Counted from the first letter of the stretch, positions 1 through 9,442 are shown. The stretch is 64,000 nt of DNA from Ferruginibacter sp. (GCA_014379625.1 JACMLJ010000041.1:120570-184569); one strand, 5' to 3'. Notes: generated by a model not told the origin, from the letters alone. Program-made: numbers and translations.

Positions 1-1869
1 TGAAATACATGACAATCCATTGGTAGTGCTTATCCAAAGCCGTCCCTGGTCGTCTTCCAGGATATTCAGGATAGTGTTTGAGGGAAGCCCATCATTTGTA
101 CTGAAGGATTGGAACCTGTTATTTTTCCTGTTAAACACATTTAGCCCGCTTCTTGTACCTATCCACATCAACTGGCGGCTGTCTTTAAAAAGACAAAGGA
201 TGTTGTGATCACTGATTCCGCCCTGTTGATTGTTATAATTTACAAAGTGCGTAACCTGCTTATCCTTATCCAGTACATCTACACCATTATCAGTGCCTAA
301 CCACAGTCCTTCCTGTTCATCTTCCATGATCGCAGAAATATAAGTGGTATTAATGGCCGATTGCTGCGTAGCGTTCAGCCGGTAAAAAATATTGCTTTCC
401 TGGTCAAACCGGTTAAGCCCACCTGCCAATGTTCCTATCCAAAGGTTCTTTTTTGAATCCTCATATATTTCCCAGATACTGTTGTTAGAAATACTATTGG
501 GGTTTGCCGGATCATTTTTATAATGCGTAAACCTGCCTTTCTCATAGCAATCGAGGCCTTCCAGGTAAGTTCCTATCCATAAACGCTGCCGGTGATCTAT
601 TAAGAGGCTTACTATCACATCGCTGCTGATGCTGTTGTCGTTGCCGGGGATGTGATGGTATTGCGTATACTTGCCGGCTAGCCTGTCAAAATATATAAGC
701 CCCCCTCCATTGGTGCCAATCCATATGTTCCCTTTTGCATCTTCAGCAAAGCGATTAACATCATTAAATGGCAAGCCAACGGGATTTGACAGTTCGCGCC
801 GGTAAGCCGGAAACTTTATTATATTTTCGTGGTAATAACTGATACCTTGTTTATAGGTTCCCAGCCAGATAATTCCTGTATTGTCTTTGTATGACGCGTT
901 AATACTATTTTGGCTGAGGCTTTTTGTATCATCATCATTATGAAGAATATAACGGATCGTATTAGTTTTCTTGTTATATACATTTACACCGCCATGATCG
1001 GTACATATCCAGATGTCGCCGCGGTCATCCTGCTGAACGCTGGATACCAGGTTCGTATTTAAATCAATATTTTTGCTCCCCTTCCCAAATAAAGTAGCTT
1101 TTCGGGTGGCTGTATTTAATCTCAACACACCTACAGGCGTACTGATTCCTGCATTGATCCACAGTTCGTTTTCGCTATCCAGGAAGAGAGAAAAACCCGC
1201 GCTCTTTTTATCAAATGCATGGGTAACGGCGGAGTCTTTTGCTATTATTTTACCATTCCGGGCATCGAGTATAGTGATAATACCACTATTATGAATAATA
1301 TACAGGCGGTTATTTTTATCTGCTACAAATGACGCTATCTGATCCTGCTGGTAAAGGCTTTTGAAAAGGACGGAGCTTTTTTTACTGGCACTACTATACG
1401 TGGAAAGAATCTGCCTGTCCATTAAAAAAAAGAAATTGCCCCTGCCATCATTCTTTATATCTGTAACCGAATTGCCGGTTAAGCCCATACGCTTCAGCAA
1501 TGGTGACTCATTGCGCATCACCTTACCGCTTCCAGGGTCGAAAACATCAATTCCCCGGCCTAATTCAATCCACATTTTATTGTCCGGCCCTTCCATTATC
1601 CGGCTTATATGATCAAGTGACAGAGAAGTGGTGTCTCTATTGTCGTGCCGGTAAATTCTGAACCCATATCCATCATACCTGTTAAGCCCGATGGTGGTTC
1701 CTACCCATAGAAACCCCTGCCTGTCTTTATAAAAGCAATTTACCTGGTTATTAGACAGGCCGTTGGTAATATCGAGCCGGGAAAATGAATACTGACCGGA
1801 TTGAGAAAAAGCATTTCCTATCGCGGCAACAAAAAAAAAGAAGATTACAATCAGGTTTCGGTAAAACAT
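1..1869 (-). CDS. Two-component regulator propeller (reg_prop) sensor protein, C-terminus outside window
   Basis: The reverse strand is open from an ATG at 1869 to the window edge, giving 623 codons. A signal peptide (about residues 1-22, ending FSQ) is followed by many reg_prop repeats of the form (L/I)W(I/V/L)GT..G(L/V), for example LWVGTTIGLNRYDG, IWIGTNGGGLIYFD, LWIGTLAGGLNRFD and MWIGTRSGLNVFN. This is the periplasmic beta-propeller sensor domain of hybrid two-component systems, LytTR-linked histidine kinases and related Bacteroidetes sensors. The kinase or regulator half lies beyond base 1, so the output type cannot be stated. Hybrid sensors of this kind often control polysaccharide use, but no partner locus is visible here. 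Confidence 0.88.
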   Translation of the reverse strand, partial: MFYRNLIVIFFFFVAAIGNAFSQSGQYSFSRLDITNGLSNNQVNCFYKDRQGFLWVGTTIGLNRYDGYGFRIYRHDNRDTTSLSLDHISRIMEGPDNKMWIELGRGIDVFDPGSGKVMRNESPLLKRMGLTGNSVTDIKNDGRGNFFFLMDRQILSTYSSASKKSSVLFKSLYQQDQIASFVADKNNRLYIIHNSGIITILDARNGKIIAKDSAVTHAFDKKSAGFSLFLDSENELWINAGISTPVGVLRLNTATRKATLFGKGSKNIDLNTNLVSSVQQDDRGDIWICTDHGGVNVYNKKTNTIRYILHNDDDTKSLSQNSINASYKDNTGIIWLGTYKQGISYYHENIIKFPAYRRELSNPVGLPFNDVNRFAEDAKGNIWIGTNGGGLIYFDRLAGKYTQYHHIPGNDNSISSDVIVSLLIDHRQRLWIGTYLEGLDCYEKGRFTHYKNDPANPNSISNNSIWEIYEDSKKNLWIGTLAGGLNRFDQESNIFYRLNATQQSAINTTYISAIMEDEQEGLWLGTDNGVDVLDKDKQVTHFVNYNNQQGGISDHNILCLFKDSRQLMWIGTRSGLNVFNRKNNRFQSFSTNDGLPSNTILNILEDDQGRLWISTTNGLSCIS

Positions 1870-2041
1870 TGTAAACAAAGATAACACCAATGCCTAAAAC
1901 AATCCTGTTTTCATCCTGAGCCTTTTAACCTGGTAAAAAAGAAGTGAGATGGGTTTAATCAAAATACCAGTCAGGAGCGGCCGGTACATCCCCAGTTACC
2001 TCCAGGTGTAACTTTCCGGCTTTTGTTTGCAACCCTCCCCT

Positions 2042-2072
2042 AAAAAAAACAGGGCCCACCCCGTGAACCCTG
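2042..2072 (-). terminator. Intrinsic terminator of the glucan phosphorylase gene
   Basis: On the minus strand CAGGGTTCAC pairs with GTGGGCCCTG (two G-U pairs) around a GGG loop and is followed by eight T. It lies about 30 nt after the phosphorylase stop codon. Confidence 0.75.
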
Positions 2073-2102
2073 CTATTCAATATCAATAAATTTTGAGTTT
2101 AT

Positions 2103-3755
2103 TTATTTGTATAATATCTGGTAATATTCATCTGCCATCCGGTTACTGTCAAACTGAACCTGTACATCGTTCATGCCATTTTTCATGATGTCCCTCCAGG
2201 TTTCCTTATGATCGTAGTACAAAGGCAGTATTTGTTTTTCCAAAATTTCGTACAACTGGTTAAGATCATATTCGTCCTGTTCCTGTACATGTATGTTTTC
2301 GTAGTCGATTGGCGGTACCACAAACCCATTGTTGCCATTATTGATAAATTCACATATCCAGCCATCATTGGTACTAAAGTTAACTGCTCCGTTCATAGCC
2401 GCAGTCATACCACTTGTGCCGCTCGCTTCTCTGGGCACCCGTGGATTATTCAGCCAAACATCAGCAGCCTGTTTTAAACGCTTACTTAACGAGAGTTCGT
2501 ACCCGATGCACACGGCAACATTTTTATACTGCTTACTCAAATGTACCAGGTGATTAAAATCATTGATAGCAGGATAATCAAGTGGGTAAGGCTTTCCCGC
2601 CCAAATGATCTGTACGGGATATTTTGTATTGTTTAATAGTGCTTCAAAGCGTTTATGATCCCTTGTTATTAACTCCGCCCTTTTATAACCCGCAAAGCGG
2701 CGGGCCCATACAATGGTCAATACATCGGGGTTCATTAATTTACCTGTCTGGTCAGCAACCAGGTCCAATGCCCTTTTCTTCAAAAACCTTTTACGGTCGT
2801 CGAACCAAACATCGTTGCCATCCAGTTTGGCTTTGTATAATTGTTTATCCGCCCAGTAACGCCAGTTCTGCGCATTGGTAATGGCTTTAATTTCGCAAAT
2901 ACCGGAATACTTACCCCACATTCTACGACTCACTTCACCATGTAACTGTGATACGCCATTCGCCAGTTTTGCAAAACGTAAAGCCGCCAGTGAATGATTA
3001 AACAGGTCATCGTTGATCCCGGTTAGCTTCCTTACATCATCAATATGCATACCGCAGAAATAACTCATCTTCTGGCATAAGTAGATATCATGCTTTTCAT
3101 TTCCGGCTTCTTCAGGGGTATGCGTGGTAAATACCAGCCGTTTCCTCACATCTTCAATATTTCCAAATTTCCTGTAAAGATAAAAAGCCGCGCTAAGTCC
3201 ATGCGCTTCATTCAAATGGTATACTTCGGGGTTAAAATTCATTTCGTCCATTAATTTAGCCCCACCCACACCGAGCAATATAAACTGGGCCACTTTAGTA
3301 GCCACGTTACCATCATACAACCGATGGGTAATGGTTTGGGTTACGTAATCATTCTCGGGCAAATCGGTGCTTAATAAAAACATCGGTGCGCTGTTGAATG
3401 TTTCGGGGTTAAGGTACCAGGCTTTTACCCAAATCGGATGGTCATGTATATTGATCTGGAATTTAATACCGGTATCTTCCAAAAAATTATATATCTTCTC
3501 ATTCCACTGCACCTGCAGTGTTTGATCCGCGTTGCGTGCCTGGTCGTAATATCCGTATTTCCATAAAATGCCAATACCTACTAAATTTTGTTTTAGTTCA
3601 TAAGCGCTCCGCATGTGCGAACCAGACAAGAACCCAAGTCCGCCGCTATAAATTTTTAAAGGTTGGTGCACCGCGAATTCCATCGAAAAATAAGCAATAC
3701 GTTTGCTGTAATTTTCATTTACAGCATAAGGAACTTTGAAATTGTTAAAACTCAT
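2103..3755 (-). CDS. glgP: Alpha-glucan phosphorylase family protein (GT35-like), PLP lysine replaced
   Basis: 550 residues, the length of the short bacterial alpha-glucan phosphorylase family that lacks the N-terminal DUF3417 part. Family members release glucose-1-phosphate from glycogen or maltodextrin in the cytoplasm. Visible signatures are YFSMEFAVH near the N-terminus, YSGGLGFLSGSH, YHLNEAHGLSAAF, FTTHTPEEAGNE, VWARRFAGYKRAELI and, near the C-terminus, REASGTSGMTAAMNG followed by NDGWICE. In classical phosphorylases the last motif reads GTxxMK, where the lysine carries pyridoxal phosphate; here that position is threonine (residue 451, codon ACT at 2403-2405). The protein may therefore be a non-PLP variant or have another activity. 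It is a single gene followed by a terminator. The family call is firm; the reaction is not. Confidence 0.85.
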   Translation of the reverse strand: MSFNNFKVPYAVNENYSKRIAYFSMEFAVHQPLKIYSGGLGFLSGSHMRSAYELKQNLVGIGILWKYGYYDQARNADQTLQVQWNEKIYNFLEDTGIKFQINIHDHPIWVKAWYLNPETFNSAPMFLLSTDLPENDYVTQTITHRLYDGNVATKVAQFILLGVGGAKLMDEMNFNPEVYHLNEAHGLSAAFYLYRKFGNIEDVRKRLVFTTHTPEEAGNEKHDIYLCQKMSYFCGMHIDDVRKLTGINDDLFNHSLAALRFAKLANGVSQLHGEVSRRMWGKYSGICEIKAITNAQNWRYWADKQLYKAKLDGNDVWFDDRKRFLKKRALDLVADQTGKLMNPDVLTIVWARRFAGYKRAELITRDHKRFEALLNNTKYPVQIIWAGKPYPLDYPAINDFNHLVHLSKQYKNVAVCIGYELSLSKRLKQAADVWLNNPRVPREASGTSGMTAAMNGAVNFSTNDGWICEFINNGNNGFVVPPIDYENIHVQEQDEYDLNQLYEILEKQILPLYYDHKETWRDIMKNGMNDVQVQFDSNRMADEYYQILYK

Positions 3756-3949
3756 AAATCAGATAATTTAAATTGGAGTGCAAGATAAAGGGAATTTTCA
3801 GGAAAAGAAGATGAATAGCTATAATTGTGTGTCTTGCATACGCAATAGGATATTAACCGGACCCACCCACTTTTTAAAAATAAACCTTCCATATATTTAT
3901 TACATTTGAAATAAATGTTACACTCAAACGGCAAAATACCTTTTTTATT

Positions 3950-4762
3950 ATGATAAAAGTAATAGGCATCCCTTTTGATTCAAATTCATCTTTTTTAAAA
4001 GGGCCTGCGCATGCACCTACACGAATTGGTTTAATGGCACACGAAGGCTCTACGAATGCTTACGCTGAAAGTGGTAAGGAAATTATAAGTGGAAAAAATT
4101 ATGAAGACCTCGGTGATATCGCCTTTAAAGGCACTAATTCTGCCGATGCTTTTGGCCTCATCAAACGGGCGATAACTGCGGAACTGGTACAACCGGTTAA
4201 AATTTTCTGTTATGGTGGAGACCATTCCGTTTCTTACCCGGTAATTGATGCCTTTACTGAAAAGTACCCCAATTTAAATGTGCTGCACCTGGATGCCCAT
4301 GCGGATCTTTATGAAAATTTCTACGATAACCCCTACTCTCATGCCTCGCCATTTGCAAGACTCCTGGAAAAAGGAAAAATAAAGTCTTTAACCCAGGTGG
4401 GTATCCGAACACTAAACAGGCACCAGCGGGAACAGGCGGATAAATATGGCGTGAAAATTATTGACATGAAAAAATTCAATTTCGATTTTGTAAAAAAACT
4501 ACAGGCGCCTTTATATGTTTCTTTAGATATAGATGTGCTGGATCCCGCATATGCACCCGGCGTGTCTCACCACGAACCAGGCGGACTAAGCACGAGGGAC
4601 CTGATCAGGATCATCCAAAATATTGAGGTACAAATTGTGGGCGCCGACCTGGTAGAGTATAACCCGATCAGGGATATTAATAATATGACCGCGATGGTCT
4701 GTTACAAACTTTTTAAAGAGTTGATTGATAAGATGTCTGAAGCCCCATCCCTTAAAACATAG
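3950..4762 (+). CDS. Arginase/agmatinase-family ureohydrolase
   Basis: 270 residues covering the whole ureohydrolase fold. The dimanganese ligand motifs are all present: GGDHS, DAHADL and SLDIDVLDPAYAPG, followed by the usual PGGLSTRDL. Family members hydrolyse guanidino compounds such as arginine, agmatine, guanidinobutyrate or formimidoylglutamate. The SxDIDxLDPxxAPG block resembles agmatinase-like proteins more than arginase, but the substrate cannot be told from sequence alone. The gene stands alone on the plus strand, with an AT-rich leader containing TACATTTG at 3901-3908, which fits the Bacteroidetes -7 consensus. The next genes are a manganese regulator and transporter, a plausible link because the enzyme needs Mn(II), but no co-transcription is evident. 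Confidence 0.85.
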   Translation: MIKVIGIPFDSNSSFLKGPAHAPTRIGLMAHEGSTNAYAESGKEIISGKNYEDLGDIAFKGTNSADAFGLIKRAITAELVQPVKIFCYGGDHSVSYPVIDAFTEKYPNLNVLHLDAHADLYENFYDNPYSHASPFARLLEKGKIKSLTQVGIRTLNRHQREQADKYGVKIIDMKKFNFDFVKKLQAPLYVSLDIDVLDPAYAPGVSHHEPGGLSTRDLIRIIQNIEVQIVGADLVEYNPIRDINNMTAMVCYKLFKELIDKMSEAPSLKT

Positions 4763-5015
4763 TTAGAAGCACCTGCAAAAAATGAAAAATATTTGTACCG
4801 GTTATTATTCTAAATTATTTGGATAACTTTAAAAATAACGGGTATCCGGCCGCCATATCATTGATTTTACAGTGAGGTGAAAGTTTTAGGATTACTGCGT
4901 TTTCCAAAAAAGGCAGATTAATCAATACCGGGGGGCTTCGATTTTATAACCCACCCGTTTAACCTGTACTTTCAGTCGGCCAGCGCTCAAATTTTTGGAA
5001 AAACCGCCATTATTT

Positions 5016-5042
5016 TTTAGGTTTGTCTAAATTTTAATTTAG
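5016..5042 (+). promoter_or_regulatory. Candidate MntR operator before mntR-mntH
   Basis: Two overlapping palindromes sit just before the mntR start codon: TTTAG-6 nt-CTAAA (5016-5031) and CTAAATTTTAATTTAG (5027-5042, 7-bp arms). The first resembles DtxR/IdeR boxes of the TTAGG...CCTAA type. Autoregulation by MntR is inferred from position and pattern. Confidence 0.55.
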
Positions 5043-5047
5043 TCGAT

Positions 5048-5707
5048 ATGAATTTTTCGGTGTCAGAAGAAAATTATATTAAAAGCATCTATCACCTGCA
5101 GCAGCAAACCGATCTGGTTACCACCAATTCGCTGGCCAATGAATTACAAACCAGGCCCGCCTCCGTAACGGATATGCTTAAAAAACTACAGGTAAAGAAA
5201 ATCCTTGAATATGAAAAATACAAAGGCTTCCGGTTGAATGCTTCGGGCAAAAAAGTGGCGTTAAGTATCGTGAGACGCCACCGGTTATGGGAGTACTTTT
5301 TAGTTACTAAACTGGGCTTTGAGTGGGACAAGGTACACGCCATCGCCGAAGAACTGGAGCACGTAAGCAGTCCGGAACTGATCCGAAAATTAGATGACTT
5401 TCTCAACCATCCAACCGCAGATCCGCACGGCGATCCCATCCCTGATATGCATGGGAAAATCGCTGTCATCAAACAGCTAAGCATTGCCGATGTTCCGGAA
5501 AATAAAAATGTGGTAGTTAGTTCGGTTAGCAACCAGTCGCCCGATATGCTGGAATTGTTAAAGCATTATCATATTGGGATAGGAACAGGTTTAAAAGTTA
5601 CCACGCGTTTTAGTTTTGATGGTTCCGTAGAAATTAAAGTATCAAAATATGCTCCCTGTATCATAAGCGAACTGGTAGCAAAAAATATTTTTGTTTATCA
5701 TGATTAA
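5048..5707 (+). CDS. mntR: DtxR/MntR-family metal-dependent transcriptional regulator
   Basis: 219 residues with the three-part DtxR layout. A winged HTH (about 1-75) contains SVSEENYIKSIYHL and RPASVTDMLKKLQVKKIL. The metal-binding and dimerisation domain (about 75-140) contains RRHRLWEYFLVTKLGF, HAIAEELEHV and HPTADPHGDPIP. A C-terminal FeoA/SH3-like domain (about 150-219) follows. These repressors bind DNA when loaded with Mn(II) or Fe(II). The gene overlaps the Nramp transporter downstream by 8-17 bp, so the two are co-transcribed, which favours Mn as the sensed ion. Palindromes directly before the start codon are likely operators. Confidence 0.9.
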   Translation: MNFSVSEENYIKSIYHLQQQTDLVTTNSLANELQTRPASVTDMLKKLQVKKILEYEKYKGFRLNASGKKVALSIVRRHRLWEYFLVTKLGFEWDKVHAIAEELEHVSSPELIRKLDDFLNHPTADPHGDPIPDMHGKIAVIKQLSIADVPENKNVVVSSVSNQSPDMLELLKHYHIGIGTGLKVTTRFSFDGSVEIKVSKYAPCIISELVAKNIFVYHD

Positions 5708-7583
5708 ACATTCAAATACGGATACTTCCTTAAGTGAAGTGCACCAAAGCGTAGATACCACCGGTAAGAAAAAGGGATGGAGGAGGATATTATCCTTCCT
5801 TGGCCCGGCCTACCTGGTAAGCGTGGGATACATGGACCCCGGTAACTGGGCAACTGACTTAGCCGGGGGAAGTAAGTTTGGATACAGTTTAATTTGGGTA
5901 TTATTGATGAGCAACCTGATGGCCCTGTTATTACAGGGGCTCTCCGCAAGGCTCGGCATAGTGAGGGGGCGCGACCTTGCACAAGCTAACAAGGAAGCAT
6001 ACCCTAAGTATGTAAACTTCGCCTTATACCTGCTGGCAGAAATCGCCATTGCCGCCTGCGACCTCGCAGAAGTATTAGGTATGGCAATCGGGATACAATT
6101 ACTCACCGGGTTGCCATTGATCTGGGGTGTATCCATTACCGTACTGGATACCTTTCTTTTGCTGTACCTGCAAAAGATGGGTATGCGTAAAATGGAAGCT
6201 TTTATCATCGCCCTGGTAGCGATTGTAGCCATTTCGTTTTTAATAGAAATTATTTTCGCCCGCCCCGATTTGGGTGAAATAGCCCATGGCTTTATTCCCT
6301 CCGCATTAACAGATGAAGCATTGTATATAGGGATTGGTATCATTGGCGCCACCGTAATGCCCCACAACTTATACCTGCATTCCGCCCTGGTGCAAACCCG
6401 TAAAATTGACCGTACGGATGCCGGTATTAAACAGGCGTTAAAATTTAACCGCATCGATACTACGATCGCTTTGAACCTGGCGTTTTTTGTGAACGCCGCT
6501 ATACTGGTTTTGGCGGCCACCGTTTTCTTTAAAACCGGTAATTCGCAGGTAGCTTCCATAAAAGAGGCGCACCGGCTATTACCCGGGTTCTTAGGTGATT
6601 TAGCGCCTAAACTCTTTGCCATTGCATTAATCGCTGCGGGACAAAGCAGCACTATTACGGGAACGCTTGCCGGCCAGATCATAATGGAGGGATATTTGAG
6701 TTTAAGGATCAATCCCTGGGTAAGGCGGTTAATAACCAGGTTGCTCGCCATCATACCCGCGTTAATTGTCATAATAATTTATGGAGAAGAGGAGGTGGAT
6801 GCGTTGCTGGTATTGAGCCAGGTGATATTGAGTTTGCAATTAGGTTTCGCTATTATCCCGCTCATACATTTTGTAAGCGATAAAAAAACTATGGGAAATT
6901 TTGTGATACCCACTGTTACAAAAATCGCCGCCTGGGTGATCGCAGGCATACTGGTTTTTTTAAATTTAAAAATGCTCACCAATGAAGCAACCGGTGTGTT
7001 TATGGCAGATGCTATCTTCCCCAAGATCATTTTATCTTTTTTAGGATTGCTGTTCCTTACCTTATTAGTGTACATCCTTTTCTTCCCGGTTATTAATAAA
7101 ATGAGAAAAACAGGATCCATTCAGATACACCCGGATATGAATGCCATCAGCAACCTGGTTATACCGAAATTTAACAATATTGCAATAGCATTAGATTTTA
7201 GCGAGAATGATCAGAAATTGCTGGCATTTGCCATTGGCCAGGGTAACGAAAATACACATTATATCTTGGTTCACGTGGTGGAAAGCGCCTCTGCAAGGCT
7301 ACTTGGCCCTTTCAGCGATGATTTTGAAACAAGAAAGGATAAAGAAAGAATGGATTGGTATGTAGATCAATTGCAGCAACGCGGATTTAAAGTAAACGGT
7401 CACCTTGGCTTTAGAAACAGGGCCAGGGAAATTGTCCGTATTGTAAAGGAATTCAATGCAGATATGCTGGTAGCAGGCGCTCATGGCCATACCGGCCTGA
7501 AAGATCTCATTTATGGAGAAACCGTGAATACAGTAAGGCATGAATTGAAAATACCGGTGCTGATCGTAAATGTTTATGCGTAG
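5691..7583 (+). CDS. mntH: Nramp-family Mn(II)/divalent metal transporter fused to a universal stress protein domain
   Basis: 630 residues, far longer than the roughly 400 of plain MntH. Residues about 35-440 form the Nramp membrane domain with the metal-binding signatures DPGNWATD (TM1, DPGN at 49-52) and MPHNLYLHSALV (TM6, 223-226). After a last membrane segment near 450, residues about 490-630 form a cytoplasmic UspA-like domain (NIAIALDFS, then VAGAHGHTGLKDLIYGETV, close to the G-2x-G-9x-G ATP-binding pattern, and a final KIPVLIVN). The protein imports Mn(II) with protons; the Usp part may sense nucleotide or stress state. An alternative start at 5700 would give an ATGATTAA overlap with the mntR stop. 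Confidence 0.9.
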   Translation: MFIMIKHSNTDTSLSEVHQSVDTTGKKKGWRRILSFLGPAYLVSVGYMDPGNWATDLAGGSKFGYSLIWVLLMSNLMALLLQGLSARLGIVRGRDLAQANKEAYPKYVNFALYLLAEIAIAACDLAEVLGMAIGIQLLTGLPLIWGVSITVLDTFLLLYLQKMGMRKMEAFIIALVAIVAISFLIEIIFARPDLGEIAHGFIPSALTDEALYIGIGIIGATVMPHNLYLHSALVQTRKIDRTDAGIKQALKFNRIDTTIALNLAFFVNAAILVLAATVFFKTGNSQVASIKEAHRLLPGFLGDLAPKLFAIALIAAGQSSTITGTLAGQIIMEGYLSLRINPWVRRLITRLLAIIPALIVIIIYGEEEVDALLVLSQVILSLQLGFAIIPLIHFVSDKKTMGNFVIPTVTKIAAWVIAGILVFLNLKMLTNEATGVFMADAIFPKIILSFLGLLFLTLLVYILFFPVINKMRKTGSIQIHPDMNAISNLVIPKFNNIAIALDFSENDQKLLAFAIGQGNENTHYILVHVVESASARLLGPFSDDFETRKDKERMDWYVDQLQQRGFKVNGHLGFRNRAREIVRIVKEFNADMLVAGAHGHTGLKDLIYGETVNTVRHELKIPVLIVNVYA

Positions 7584-7666
7584 TGAATTTGATCATTAAA
7601 AGTTATTGATCACCCGCAGAGAAGCTGTTTCAACGATCTGACAATCGGTTACAGGCATTGAAAACA

Positions 7667-8266
7667 TTATTCACTGCCCAGGTTTTTAGTTGCCAGTTCC
7701 ATTTGCCGGCTAATTTTTGCATCCCATTCCGCCTGCTTCTCGGGTATCCTGCTATGGCTCGTTTCCGCGTCATACTGATTTTGTGTTTTAGTCATAGCCC
7801 CGGCGGTTTCATTATAAATTTTTTCAATAACCGCGGCATAATTGGAATTGGTAAAATGGGCCTTGCGAAGGTTTTCCATAAATAAAAAGGTATGGATACT
7901 GGCAATATCAAAATGCTTCTGTTCGTGGTTTAGGATATAACTGGTTTTGTTACCTGGTTTAACCCATGAATCCTTTCTTGAAAAACTGCAATGTACGCCT
8001 ATCACCAGTTGCGATGTATTTTCAACGCGGCGGAAGGCCAGTTTTACCCCAAAACCCGCATTGGTCAATGCTGCTGCATCACTACCGGCAACAGGTTTCC
8101 CTTTAAAATCATCCCAGCTAAGTAATTGGCCGGGCAGGTAGTAAATATCGTTTTTATTGGCCGCGCCATCATTGGTTACATAATTAACCACTACGGTTAA
8201 TTTTTGTGCATTTAACACTACTGAAAAAAGAACTGCAAACAGAATGAAGAAGAATTTTTTATACAT
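7667..8266 (-). CDS. Secreted DUF922 protein, predicted zinc-dependent protease
   Basis: 199 residues with an N-terminal signal peptide (1-20, ending LNAQ) and the DUF922 signature around ILNHEQKHFDIA, where H114-E115-x-x-H118 is a gluzincin-type zinc motif. The N-terminal part carries YYLPGQLLSWDDFKGKP, typical of the family. It is probably periplasmic or surface-associated. The substrate is unknown and proteolysis has only been predicted for the family. It is a single gene facing the convergent mntH; no operon partner is seen. Confidence 0.75.
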   Translation of the reverse strand: MYKKFFFILFAVLFSVVLNAQKLTVVVNYVTNDGAANKNDIYYLPGQLLSWDDFKGKPVAGSDAAALTNAGFGVKLAFRRVENTSQLVIGVHCSFSRKDSWVKPGNKTSYILNHEQKHFDIASIHTFLFMENLRKAHFTNSNYAAVIEKIYNETAGAMTKTQNQYDAETSHSRIPEKQAEWDAKISRQMELATKNLGSE

Positions 8267-8432
8267 ACCTGGATTATACGATCAATGAATACAATTATTG
8301 TTTTTTAATTGTTATTTTAAACCCAAAATACATCTGAAATAAGAGTTGATCGTAAATATCTACAAAATAACCCGGGGCGGCCACCACCACAGTGATGTTA
8401 AAAATAGAAGCGGATCGTTGTTGCATAAAAAA

Positions 8433-9410
8433 TTAAGTCGTAACCGTTGGTTTGGCTTTTTTTCCTGAAATGAGTTTAATGATAACCGGCAATGTACTAA
8501 CCAACACAATCCCAATTACGATTAGCTCCAGGTGTTCTTTCAGGTTGAATCCAAACTGGCTGAAAATCCATTGTTGCAGAAAATGCCCTGCCAAAATCAT
8601 GCTCGCCACCCAGGCTATACAACCAATAATGTTGAAAAAAGAAAATTTTGATCTTGGCATTTGTACGATCCCTGCAACGATTGGGGCGAAAGTGCGGATG
8701 ATGGGTATAAACCTGGCCATTACGATCGCGCCCCCGCCATGCTTATCATAAAACTCCTGCGCATGGTGCAGATATTTTTGTTTGAATAAAAAATTGTCTT
8801 TCCAGTGGAACATAGCGGGACCTATTTTTTTTCCAAACAGATAACCGGTAGTGTTACCCAAAATACCGGCGATAGTTACCAGCACAATGATCACCAGCAG
8901 GTCGAGCCCGTTACTGTGCACAGATCCCATCCCCACTAATTTTAAAAACTCATGGCCTAAGTTTTTAGAATAAATACCCGCCACAAACAAGAGGCTGTCA
9001 CCGGGTAAAAAGAAACCGGCAAACAATCCTGTTTCTGCAAAAATGATAAACAGCAGCAACCATAACCCCCCGTATACAATATAAAACATGGGGTTGATCA
9101 AATCTTTCCAGGAAAAATTTTTGTGCATGGGAATGGTGTTGCCATCAATAAAAGCAGCAGCCGGCACAATCAGGTCACGGTAGTTTTCCGCTGTAAATAC
9201 TACAGCATCCGCACCTGTTACTTCTAATGTACATGTACCATCAGCAGCCGGCTTTATCTCTCTTGATTTACCATTTTCAATAACTGAAAATTTAGGTACC
9301 GAGACTTCGTATTGGTTGATAACTTTTATTTTGACCGGTTTTGCATGCAGCAAAACAGGCAATGAAAATAAGCAAATAAAAAAGTAAAAACCCGGGGTAA
9401 TTTTTTTCAT
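8433..9410 (-). CDS. DedA/VTT-family membrane protein with an N-terminal periplasmic domain
   Basis: 325 residues. A signal peptide (to about residue 23, LLHAKP) precedes roughly 85 residues of a small beta-rich domain, then the DedA core begins near residue 110. The core shows FAETGLFAGFFLPGDSLLFVAG, GNTTGYLFGKKIG and the family hallmark FYDKHGGGAIVMARFIPIIRTFAPIVAG. DedA proteins are inner-membrane lipid scramblases or flippases linked to undecaprenyl-phosphate recycling and envelope homeostasis. The extra N-terminal domain is unusual for DedA. The gene is 32 bp downstream of the symporter gene on the same strand and may share its transcript. Confidence 0.87.
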   Translation of the reverse strand: MKKITPGFYFFICLFSLPVLLHAKPVKIKVINQYEVSVPKFSVIENGKSREIKPAADGTCTLEVTGADAVVFTAENYRDLIVPAAAFIDGNTIPMHKNFSWKDLINPMFYIVYGGLWLLLFIIFAETGLFAGFFLPGDSLLFVAGIYSKNLGHEFLKLVGMGSVHSNGLDLLVIIVLVTIAGILGNTTGYLFGKKIGPAMFHWKDNFLFKQKYLHHAQEFYDKHGGGAIVMARFIPIIRTFAPIVAGIVQMPRSKFSFFNIIGCIAWVASMILAGHFLQQWIFSQFGFNLKEHLELIVIGIVLVSTLPVIIKLISGKKAKPTVTT

Positions 9411-9442
9411 GAAGTATGGTTGGTAAATTGACTATTTATTTT

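Noticed and set aside
5700..5760. Manganese riboswitch before mntH
   Set aside because: mntH overlaps mntR, leaving no leader for a riboswitch.
5810..6772. Large open frame antisense to mntH
   Set aside because: It is the shadow of the membrane-protein reading frame; no domain match.
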